Source: Tunicatimonas pelagia
GTDB lineage: Bacteria; Bacteroidota; Bacteroidia; Cytophagales; Cyclobacteriaceae
Assembly: GCF_030506325.1 (NCBI RefSeq)
Contig: NZ_CP120683.1
Location: forward strand, 4,415,001 to 4,479,000
Direction of reading: 5' to 3'
Length of the DNA stretch: 64,000 nt
Both the position numbers and the translations under genes were made by a program. The notes under the pieces are model-generated. The model was not told where the DNA came from. It did not search any database and was given only the letters and a program-made list of their open reading frames with translations. Positions 1 to 8,300 of the stretch are shown piece by piece; positions within the stretch are counted from its first letter, which is position 1, and the number at the start of each line of letters is the position of its first letter.

Positions 1-200
1 TCATCAGTAATATCACCCTTCACGAAATGATAGTTGTCCTGCTCTTCAATATCTTTTAGGTTTTCCAAATTACCGGCGTAGGTAAGCGCATCCAGATTAT
101 AGATTTGGTAATCCGGATATTTAGTAACGAACAAGCGTACTACGTGCGAGCCAATGAAACCCGCTCCGCCCGTAATCAGAATTTTTTTATTTGCTGCCAT
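1..200 (-). CDS. rfbB: dTDP-glucose 4,6-dehydratase, N-terminal part (cut by window edge)
   Basis: Only the first 66 or so codons are in the window; the gene continues beyond base 1. The start is an ATG read on the minus strand at 200. The visible protein opens with a Rossmann nucleotide-binding motif (ITGGAGFIGSH, near residues 8-18), followed by a segment with YNLDALTYAGN, which is characteristic of RfbB/RmlB enzymes of the extended SDR family. These convert dTDP-glucose to dTDP-4-keto-6-deoxyglucose with bound NAD in the cytoplasm, for deoxysugar (rhamnose-type) surface polysaccharide. Another NDP-sugar epimerase of the same family cannot be excluded because the catalytic YxxxK lies outside the window. 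Confidence 0.8.
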   Translation of the reverse strand, partial: MAANKKILITGGAGFIGSHVVRLFVTKYPDYQIYNLDALTYAGNLENLKDIEEQDNYHFVKGDITD

Positions 201-435
201 ATGTGGTTTGTTTTTGGGTATTGGTTAACTTTTTCGCGATTCACTACAATAATCGGTATGTTTGATGAGATATACTAAAGAGGTTTTTAAGAAAACTTAC
301 GGCATGGTGTAAGATTCAATAAATTGAAGTTGTTTTCTCATTTTTACACGAGCATCCTATTTCGTTTTGGTGTTCGTACTTCTGTGAATTGTAACTTTGA
401 GGATTAAACCCTTCGCTCAGCCACATCGAAGTCTC
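201..435. other. Divergent intergenic region between rfbB-like gene and gldD
   Basis: This spacer separates two divergently transcribed genes and should contain both promoters. On the plus strand a TTTG at 366-369 and a TAACTTTG at 392-399 resemble the -33 and -7 boxes of the primary sigma factor of Bacteroidota, although the 22-nt gap is slightly long. Nothing else stands out. Confidence 0.4.
366..399 (+). promoter_or_regulatory. Candidate gldD promoter
   Basis: TTTG at 366-369 and TAACTTTG at 392-399 match the Bacteroidota -33/-7 pattern (TTTG and TAnnTTTG), with a 22-nt gap. Transcription would start just after 400, about 30 bases ahead of the preferred ATG. This is pattern matching only. 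Confidence 0.35.
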
Positions 436-1029
436 ATGATAATGAACGTAAAAAACAGTAGCTTCAGTGTAATAATTTTGGTGGGAATGCTGGCGTGTAC
501 TTCTCCCGACTACGTGCCTAAGCCCCAGGGCTACAATCGTATTGACCTACCGGAGCATAGCTACACCAGCTTACCCGACACTTTACCCTACGATTTTGAG
601 TATTCATCCCACGCGACCATTCGTCCTGATACATCAGCAAATACGGATCGTTACTGGCTCAATATTTATTATCCCGATTTTGTGGCCGATGTGCAGCTTA
701 CTTATAAGCCCGTCAACCAAAGTGAACAGCGGTTGGAAACATTACTGGAAGATTCGTATCAACTGACCGCCAACCATCAGATTCGGGCATCCTCTATTGA
801 TGAAAGTGTCTTGGGTACCCCCAGCGGAAAGAAAGCATTAATTGCTGAACTTAGTGGCGAAGTACCCAGCCAGTTTCAGTTTTATATTACCGATTCTACC
901 AATCATTTTTTACGAGGTGCGTTATACTTTCGTACTGCCACTCAGAATGATTCTTTAGCTCCAGTCATTGAGTTCATAAAAATTGATATGGTGCATCTGC
1001 TGAATACTTTGGAGTGGGAGGGGGAGTAG
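436..1029 (+). CDS. gldD: Gliding motility lipoprotein GldD
   Basis: GldD is an outer-membrane-targeted lipoprotein needed for gliding motility and the associated type IX secretion apparatus in Bacteroidota. The predicted product is about 197 aa. It begins with a short hydrophobic segment and a lipobox ending in MLAC, so the lipidated cysteine would be residue 21. The mature protein has the family's opening, with [12 protein letters not shown] close behind the cysteine and a later run of aromatic residues. An in-frame TTG exists at 397, but it lies inside a promoter-like TAACTTTG box and would place charged residues ahead of the signal peptide, so ATG 436 (or ATG 442) is preferred. The gene is alone here rather than beside gldB or gldC. 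Confidence 0.85.
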   Translation: MIMNVKNSSFSVIILVGMLACTSPDYVPKPQGYNRIDLPEHSYTSLPDTLPYDFEYSSHATIRPDTSANTDRYWLNIYYPDFVADVQLTYKPVNQSEQRLETLLEDSYQLTANHQIRASSIDESVLGTPSGKKALIAELSGEVPSQFQFYITDSTNHFLRGALYFRTATQNDSLAPVIEFIKIDMVHLLNTLEWEGE

Positions 1030-1090
1030 AGAAGGTTGATATCCTTCTTAATCAACTTTCCCAACATTCGTAAAATAAGTATATTGCAGT

Positions 1091-2269
1091 ATGAAGGATA
1101 AGGCATACGTAACACCTGAACTTATTAAGTGGGCTCGTCTTACTTCTAAATTATCAATTGAAGAAGTAGCAAAGAAACTTGGGGTAAAAAGTGAAAAGAT
1201 AGAATTATGGGAAAAAGGTGAAGATGCACCTACTATCAATCAAGCTGAGAAATTATCCAAGCATTACAGACGTCCTCTAGCAGTTTTCTATTTACCCGAG
1301 CCACCCGAAGATTTTCAAACACTAAGAGACTTTAGAAAAGAGCAAGATAAAAGAGAATATAGTACAGCGCTAACCTTCATGATCCGTGAGATACAAAATA
1401 AGCAAAACTGGCTAAGTAATTTTCTGGAGGATGAAGGTGAAGAAAGACTACCATTTATTGGAAAGTATTATGTGGCTTCTGAAGCTAAAGAGATTGCTCA
1501 GGATATTTTAGATGTTCTTAACGTTAGAAAAGACTATTTTACTAAAATCTCAGCTAATGAGAACATTCTGAATTATTGGATTAAGAAAATAGAAGATCAA
1601 CGAATATTTGTTTCGCTAACAAGTAATATTCATAGTCATTTAACAATCAGTCGTGACGAGGTGAGAGGGTTTGCAATTAGTGATTCGTATGCACCTTTTA
1701 TTTATGTGAACAGTGACGATACCAAGAATGGTCAATTATTTACTCTTATTCATGAGTTAGCTCATTTGTGGGTCGATTCGTCAGGTATTTCTGCTTTTGA
1801 CTCTTTAGTTTTCAGAGACGAATATGACAAGTTTTCCCCTATCGAGAAATTATGTAACGAAGTTGCAGCTGAGATTTTAATGCCGAAAGATAAAATTACA
1901 AGAATCGTGAGTGATGTGAGTGTGGGGATTAATACAATCGAGATCACTGCAAAATACTTTCGTGTAAGCCCTTATGCTGTCGCAGTTCGCCTCCTCAACT
2001 TGAATAAAATACCGACCCAAAATTTTCAGCGTATCCAAAGAACTCTGAAAAAGAAATATGAAGAGTTTTTAGAATTAGAAGAAACAAAACCTAAACCGAC
2101 CGGAGGGCCTAACTACTATGCCCTTCAAATAAGAAAAAATAGCAGGTTATTTACAGAGTATGTGTATTCCTTTTATAAGGGGGGAAGAATCTCTGGGTTT
2201 GATGCAAGTAGCCTTCTCGATATCAAGATTAGTAATTTCAATAAACTAGCCGAGAAGCTATATGTCTAG
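1091..2269 (+). CDS. XRE-family HTH / ImmA-IrrE metallopeptidase fusion (antitoxin-like)
   Basis: This 392-aa protein joins an N-terminal Xre-type helix-turn-helix (about residues 8-62) to a COG2856 ImmA/IrrE-type zinc peptidase domain. The peptidase shows the HExxH motif at residues 221-225 (HELAH), followed about 30 residues later by NEVAAEILMP, which should supply the third zinc ligand. ImmA cleaves a phage-type repressor and IrrE cleaves DdrO; HTH-fused versions are often found as regulatory partners of toxin genes. The next gene, a PIN-domain protein, starts 3 nt after its stop, so the two are almost certainly co-transcribed. Base composition is clearly more AT-rich than flanking gldD and recG, which suggests horizontal acquisition. 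The function as antitoxin is inferred from context. Confidence 0.85.
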   Translation: MKDKAYVTPELIKWARLTSKLSIEEVAKKLGVKSEKIELWEKGEDAPTINQAEKLSKHYRRPLAVFYLPEPPEDFQTLRDFRKEQDKREYSTALTFMIREIQNKQNWLSNFLEDEGEERLPFIGKYYVASEAKEIAQDILDVLNVRKDYFTKISANENILNYWIKKIEDQRIFVSLTSNIHSHLTISRDEVRGFAISDSYAPFIYVNSDDTKNGQLFTLIHELAHLWVDSSGISAFDSLVFRDEYDKFSPIEKLCNEVAAEILMPKDKITRIVSDVSVGINTIEITAKYFRVSPYAVAVRLLNLNKIPTQNFQRIQRTLKKKYEEFLELEETKPKPTGGPNYYALQIRKNSRLFTEYVYSFYKGGRISGFDASSLLDIKISNFNKLAEKLYV

Positions 2270-2272
2270 CCC

Positions 2273-2770
2273 ATGGAAGTTTATTGTTTAGATACAAATT
2301 TTTTTATAGAGGGCTGGAATAAGTATTATTCTCCTAATTTCTGTAGTGATTATTGGGATGTTATCAAAGACCTAGGTGAGAACGGAACAATTTTCGTCCC
2401 ACATGAGGTAAAAAAAGAGATTGATAAGGTCGATGATAGTCTGAAAGAGTGGTTTGTAGATAAAGATTTTTTGGTTAAACAAATTGATGCAAATGTTCAA
2501 AACTGCCTAAAACAGTTATACAGTAATAATAAAGCTCATCAGTATCTTGCCAATAATATAAAAGGGCGATCCTTAGCCGATCCTTGGGTAGTAGCTCATG
2601 CAATGGCCGAAAAAGCAATTGTAGTAACAAAAGAATTCTCTACCAGTAGCAAAGATCAACGCAAAGTTAAAATACCAGATGTTTGTAGGAATATGAATAT
2701 TGAGTGTATTGATGATTTTGAGTTCATTAGAAGACTCAATATTCGCTTTAAGTGTGTGACAGAGAACTAA
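2273..2770 (+). CDS. PIN-domain protein, DUF4411 family (putative toxin)
   Basis: The 165-aa product opens with a beta-strand and the acidic motif CLDTNFFIEGW, typical of PIN-domain ribonucleases in which the first aspartate binds metal. Further acidic positions are in FVPHEVKKEID (about residues 42-52) and SLADPWVVAHA (about residues 100-110), matching the remaining PIN active-site positions. The overall pattern fits DUF4411, a PIN family repeatedly found next to HTH/ImmA-IrrE proteins. It would act as a cytoplasmic RNA-cleaving toxin, controlled by the upstream protein. Its stop at 2770 is one base before the recG start codon, so recG may be translated from the same message. The toxin assignment is by family and context. 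Confidence 0.8.
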   Translation: MEVYCLDTNFFIEGWNKYYSPNFCSDYWDVIKDLGENGTIFVPHEVKKEIDKVDDSLKEWFVDKDFLVKQIDANVQNCLKQLYSNNKAHQYLANNIKGRSLADPWVVAHAMAEKAIVVTKEFSTSSKDQRKVKIPDVCRNMNIECIDDFEFIRRLNIRFKCVTEN

Positions 2771-2771
2771 T

Positions 2772-4883
2772 ATGAACCGCTTCTTCGACACCAAGATTGA
2801 TTACCTCAAGGGCGTAGGCGAACGCACCGGCAATCTGCTGCGCGAAGAACTGAGCATCCATACCTTCGGTGATCTCATTCAGCATTATCCTTTCCGGCAC
2901 GAAGACCGTTCGCAGTTTCATAAGATTGCGGATATTCACGAAGAGATGCCTTATGTGCAGGTGGTGGGGCATATCCGTAAGGCGGAGATTATCGGTAATG
3001 GGCCGAAGAAACGGCTATCTGCCGTATTTGTCGACGATACGGGCGAGATGGAACTGGTTTGGTTTAAGGGAATTCAGTGGCTATCGGGTAAACTCAAACC
3101 TCAGGTGGATTATGTGGCTTTCGGTAAGCCCAGTCGCTTCGGGCAGAAGTTTAATATGGCGCATCCCGAAATGGAGCTGCTAGCAAGTATTGATCGGGAA
3201 AACGGACAACTCTTTCCAGTGTACCACACGACTGAGAAACTCAAACGAGGTCGAATTGATAGTCGGACTATTGCTCGTTTGCAAAAGCGTTTGCTGGAAA
3301 AAGCCTACTCGCACATTCCCGAAACCCTGCCCGAAGCATTGGCGGATCGTTACCGATTAATGGCTAAACCCGATGCCGTAAAAAGTATCCACTTTCCCGA
3401 GTCGATAAACTATCTGGAGAAAGCAACCTTTCGGCTAAAGTTTGAGGAGCTGTTTTATGTGCAGCTTCGCTTGCTCAAGCTCAAGCTTGCTCGTATTGAT
3501 AAATTTCCCGGTCAGGTATTCGGTGATACTAAGCTAGTTCACAAGTTCTACGAAAGCCATTTGCCCTTTGAGCTAACCAATGCCCAAAAACGGGTTATCA
3601 AAGAAATTTACGCCGATCTACATTCGGGTAAGCAGATGAACCGATTATTGCAGGGTGACGTGGGTAGTGGAAAGACTATCGTATCCTTCATTTGTATGCT
3701 CATCGCTATTAGCAGCGGAACTCAGGCAGCCCTAATGGCACCTACCGAGATTCTGGCGGAGCAGCACTACCGCAGTCTTACTCCTTTTGCTAATGCGCTT
3801 GGTTTGGAAATTGCTCTGCTCACCGGCTCTACCCGACGAAAAGGGCGACGCATTATTGATGAAATGTTACAAATGGGTACGTTGCCTATCTTGGTGGGAA
3901 CCCACGCGCTGCTAGAAGATCGGGTACAGTTTAAAAATCTGGGCTTGTCAGTAGTGGATGAGCAGCACCGCTTCGGGGTAGCTCAACGAGCCAAGCTCTG
4001 GAACAAGAATGCTGGTGGCCGGCATTCCGGTAAAACGTACCCGCACGTGCTGGTGATGACCGCTACGCCTATTCCCCGCACGCTGGCGATGACTCTCTAC
4101 GGTGATTTGGATGTTTCGGTAATTGACGAATTGCCCAAGGGACGAAAGCCCATTAAAACACTGCATCGCTTTGAGAATAATCGTTTGCGGGTGTTTGGTT
4201 TTCTGAGGGAGCAAATTCAAGCTGGCCGACAGGTGTATATTGTGTATCCACTCATTGAAGAATCAGAAAAGTTAGACCTGAAGGACTTGGAAGACGGCTA
4301 TGAATCCATTCGTCGCGCCTTTCCAGATGTTCCGGTAAGCTGCGTACACGGGAGGATGAGTGGTTCCGATAAAGACTACGAGATGCATCTTTTCGTTCAG
4401 GGTAAAACTAAAATTATGGTTGCTACCACCGTAATTGAGGTAGGAGTAGACGTACCCAACGCTACAGTGATGGTAGTAGAAAATGCTGACCGGTTCGGGT
4501 TAGCTCAATTGCATCAGTTGCGAGGCCGGGTAGGGCGCGGTGCTGAGCAATCGTACTGTATTCTAATGACTGACTACAAACTCAGCAAAGACAGTAAAGT
4601 GCGACTAGAAACACTGGTACGCACTACCAATGGTTTTGAGATTGCTGAAACTGATCTGAAGCTACGCGGCCCGGGCAACATTGAAGGCACCCAACAAAGC
4701 GGAGTGCTTGATCTACTAGTTGCTGATTTAGGCAAAGACGGTAAAATTCTTCAGGAGGCTCGCCTTTCAGCGGCTGAAATTCTCCAGGATGATCCAGAGC
4801 TACAGTTGCCGCAACATCAGCCAATACGAATGCACATTGATAAAATGCGAGAAAACACGTTTAATTGGAGTAGAATTAGCTAG
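2772..4883 (+). CDS. recG: ATP-dependent DNA helicase RecG
   Basis: RecG is a monomeric superfamily 2 helicase that reverses stalled replication forks and migrates branched DNA. The 703-aa product has the usual length. An N-terminal wedge/OB-fold region (about residues 1-160) precedes the helicase core, where Walker A reads GDVGSGKT near residue 295, the DExH box reads DEQHRFG near residue 396, motif III reads MTATPIPRT, and motif VI includes QLRGRVGRG. The TRG region with FGLAQLHQLRG is present. The ATG is one base after the stop of the PIN-domain gene, an unusually tight junction that makes recG expression depend at least partly on that module unless an internal promoter exists. Confidence 0.97.
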   Translation: MNRFFDTKIDYLKGVGERTGNLLREELSIHTFGDLIQHYPFRHEDRSQFHKIADIHEEMPYVQVVGHIRKAEIIGNGPKKRLSAVFVDDTGEMELVWFKGIQWLSGKLKPQVDYVAFGKPSRFGQKFNMAHPEMELLASIDRENGQLFPVYHTTEKLKRGRIDSRTIARLQKRLLEKAYSHIPETLPEALADRYRLMAKPDAVKSIHFPESINYLEKATFRLKFEELFYVQLRLLKLKLARIDKFPGQVFGDTKLVHKFYESHLPFELTNAQKRVIKEIYADLHSGKQMNRLLQGDVGSGKTIVSFICMLIAISSGTQAALMAPTEILAEQHYRSLTPFANALGLEIALLTGSTRRKGRRIIDEMLQMGTLPILVGTHALLEDRVQFKNLGLSVVDEQHRFGVAQRAKLWNKNAGGRHSGKTYPHVLVMTATPIPRTLAMTLYGDLDVSVIDELPKGRKPIKTLHRFENNRLRVFGFLREQIQAGRQVYIVYPLIEESEKLDLKDLEDGYESIRRAFPDVPVSCVHGRMSGSDKDYEMHLFVQGKTKIMVATTVIEVGVDVPNATVMVVENADRFGLAQLHQLRGRVGRGAEQSYCILMTDYKLSKDSKVRLETLVRTTNGFEIAETDLKLRGPGNIEGTQQSGVLDLLVADLGKDGKILQEARLSAAEILQDDPELQLPQHQPIRMHIDKMRENTFNWSRIS

Positions 4884-5311
4884 AATTAGTAATAATTCAA
4901 TTTTTTTTGAAAAAATTTTAATAAAACCAGTGTTTTGTGAAATTTAACAAAATGTTAATTTTGCATGTAAGATTTGGGCTACAGTTGTAAGATTATTAAC
5001 AAATATATTTTACGGCAGCGAGATTTTCATCGTAATCGTCACTTCCTATCCGTATGGTGGCTAACATTTCATATTCTACCTAAGAGCTGGATTTAAGATG
5101 TGCTAAAAATTAAGTATATTGCTTATTCGCAGAATAAAATTTTGCGAAAAATCAACACCTAATACTTCGTGCGGTTAGTCAGTTATATTCTATCTGAAAG
5201 AGTATAATCAATATAATAAACTGCTTTAAAGTAAAATTCAGGAATTTTATTCTGAATTCCAAATATTAAACTATTATCTATTTGTCGAAGAGATATACTA
5301 AACATTTGCGG
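4884..5311. promoter_or_regulatory. AT-rich gltBD leader and promoter region
   Basis: This 428-base space is much more AT-rich than its neighbours and has no coding sequence I can support. It contains a promoter-like pair at 4934-4963 that would give a leader of about 340 bases, a perfect TTAACA-AAA-TGTTAA dyad at 4944-4958, and a 7-bp inverted repeat (AATTCAG at 5235-5241, CTGAATT at 5252-5258) about 50 bases ahead of the gltB start. Such a long leader suggests RNA-level or multi-promoter control of glutamate synthase, but I do not recognise a known riboswitch. Confidence 0.45.
4934..4963 (+). promoter_or_regulatory. Candidate gltB promoter with overlapping palindrome
   Basis: TTTG at 4934-4937 is followed 18 nt later by TAATTTTG at 4956-4963, an exact TAnnTTTG match. 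The palindrome TTAACA-AAA-TGTTAA (4944-4958) overlaps the -7 box, so a regulator bound there would block or remodel the promoter. Confidence 0.45.
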
Positions 5312-8300
5312 ATGAGAAATAATGAATCCTCCTTATATGATTCCTCATTTGAACACGATGCTTGTGGTATCGGATTTGTAGCCCACTTACAAGGTAAGAA
5401 ATCGCACAGTATTGTAGATGATGCAATTATTATGCTTCAGAATATGGAGCACCGAGGTGCGTGTGGTTGTGAACCGGATTCTGGCGACGGAGCCGGTATT
5501 TTAGTACAGAAACCTCATCGTTTCTTTAAAGAAAAAGGAGACATTGAGCTACCGGAATTTAACGAGTATGGCGTAGCTATGATATTTTTCCCGGCCAACA
5601 CCAAACTGCGTGAAGAATGCCGGGAACGATTTAACCGAGCTATTGATAAACTCGGGTTAGAACTATTAGGGTATCGGCAGGTACCTACTAATAATCAAAG
5701 TCTGGGACGTTCGGCTAAGCAAGTAGAGCACCGTATTGAGCAAGCCTTCATCCGGTGGAAAGAGGCACACTCTGATGATCCTATGACGCTGGAAAGAAGG
5801 CTTTACGTATTCAAGCACTATGTTTTGCATACTGTGCATCGGGAAGTAGCCAATACGGTAGACACGTTCTACATTGCATCTTGCTCGTACAAAACCATTG
5901 TATATAAAGGGCAGCTTACCACCTTCCAGCTACGGCCCTACTACATTGACCTTCAGCACCCCTCATTTGATTCGGCTCTCGCTCTGGTGCATTCCCGTTT
6001 CTCGACCAACACTTTTCCTAAGTGGAAGCTGGCGCAGCCCTTCCGGTTTATTGCCCACAATGGCGAGATCAACACTATTCGGGGTAATGTAAACTGGATG
6101 CGCTCTAAAGAAGCCTTGCTAAAGTCTACGCTATTTACCGACGGAGAATTGGATATGCTGATGCCTATCTGTGACTCGGCTTTTTCGGATTCGGCGAATC
6201 TGGATTTGGCAGTAGAGCTATTGCACATGGGCGGACGTTCACTTCCTCACGTGATGATGATGCTCATTCCGGAGGCTTGGCAGAACAATGAGCTGATGGA
6301 AGAAAGCAAAAAAGCTTTCTACGAATACTACGCCTCCATGATGGAGCCCTGGGATGGTCCCGCTTCCATCTGCTTCACCGATGGCGATTTGGTAGGAGCT
6401 ACTCTTGATCGTAACGGCCTTCGTCCCTCACGTTATCTGCTTACTGAAGATCAAAAATTAGTAATGTCGTCTGAAGCCGGAGCACTGCCGGTTGATGAAT
6501 CTAAAGTACTACTTAAAGGTCGCCTGAAACCCGGACGAATGTTCGTAGCCGACCTATCTGAAGGGCGCATTATTAGCGATAAGGAAATTAAGGAGCGAAT
6601 CTGCTCGGAGCAACCTTATCAAGATTGGCTCAATGAGCATCGGTACTTTCTAGATGAGTTACCCGAGCCATTGCATGTAAATGGGCAAGATACTCAACCA
6701 TCGGATAGCCTTCCGGTACTTACTCGCCAGCAGGCAATGGGCTATACCAGCGAGGATTTAAAAGTTATTCTGGTGCCAATGGTAGACAAAGCCAAGGAGC
6801 CCATTGGTTCTATGGGAGCGGATACTCCCCTGGCGGCTCTCTCCAGCCAAAGCCAGCACATTGCTAACTACTTTAAGCAACTGTTTGCTCAGGTAAGTAA
6901 TCCGCCAATTGATCCTATTCGGGAGAAACTGGTGATGTCACTGTTTACGCAACTCGGAGCTACTAAAAATATTTTAGATGAAACGCCCGAGCACTGCCAG
7001 CAGATTAAACTGAAGCACCCAGTGCTTACTAATCAGGAGCTTAAGCGAATTAAATACTTGCAACACCCGGCATTTAACGTTCACGTGCTAAAGGCGGTGT
7101 TCCCAGCAACGGGTAAAGCTGGTGTTTTAGAAAAAACTATTGAGCAACTGGTGGTTGAAGCTGAGCAGGCAGTGCAAGATGGAGCCAATATTTTGGTTAT
7201 CTCTGATCGTGCCTTTAGCAAAGAGCAAGCACCTATTCCTTCCCTATTAGCAACCGGGGCAGTGCACCATCATCTGATCCGTAATAAACTACGGGCTAAA
7301 ACTAGTCTAGTAGTAGAAGCCGGAGATGTACGGGAAACGCATCATTTAGCAACGCTGATTGGCTACGGTGCCCACGCCATTAATCCGTACTTGGCTTTTG
7401 CTAGTATTGCTGACTTACAGCAGCGCGGACTTGTCCACAGCGAAGAATCGCCAGATACGTTATACACTGCTTTTGCTAAAGCGGTGAATGCCGGACTTCT
7501 GAAGATATTCTCTAAAATGGGTATCTCCACTATTCAATCATACCACGGCGCCCAAATTTTTGAAGCATTAGGCATTAGTCAGTCGGTAGTGGATAAGTGT
7601 TTTGCCGGGACGGTTACCCGCATTGGCGGAGTGGATTTTGACGATTTAGCTGAGGAAGTATTAGTTCGTCATCGTTTGGCTTTTCCTCAAGAAGCAACTT
7701 CACATTCTCACCTGGAAACTGGTGGAGTGTACCAATGGAAGCGCCGGGGCGAATACCACATGCTGAATCCGCAAACCATTCATCTACTCCAGCAAGCCAC
7801 CCGTAAGAATGATTATCAGCTATACAAGCAGTACGCTGACATCATTAACCAACGTTCGGGACAACTGGCTACTCTGCGGGGGCTGATGCAGTTTAAGAAG
7901 AGAAATTCGGTTCCACTAGAAGAAGTAGAACCGAAGGAAAGCATATTTAAGCGGTTTGCTACCGGGGCTATGTCTTTCGGATCACTTTCGCACGAAGCTC
8001 ATTCTACCTTAGCCATTGCCATGAACCGCATTGGGGGCAAAAGTAATAGTGGCGAAGGTGGTGAAGACGAAATCCGCTTTGAACGCAAACCCAATGGCGA
8101 CTGGGAACGGTCGGCTATTAAGCAAGTGGCTTCCGGTAGGTTTGGTGTAACCAGTAACTACCTGACCAATGCTAACGAGCTTCAGATCAAGATGGCTCAG
8201 GGGGCTAAACCGGGTGAAGGTGGGCAATTGCCGGGCCATAAAGTAGATGATTGGATTGGACGGGTACGAAACGCTACTCCCGGAGTAGGTTTAATTTCGC

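Noticed and set aside
397-435. TTG start for gldD at 397
   Set aside because: It overlaps a promoter-like TAACTTTG box and puts charged residues before the lipoprotein signal peptide; ATG 436 gives a normal signal with a lipobox.
5282-5311. TTG start for gltB adding ten basic residues
   Set aside because: ATG 5312 gives a propeptide of usual length before the catalytic cysteine; the extra basic residues have no counterpart in GltB proteins I know.
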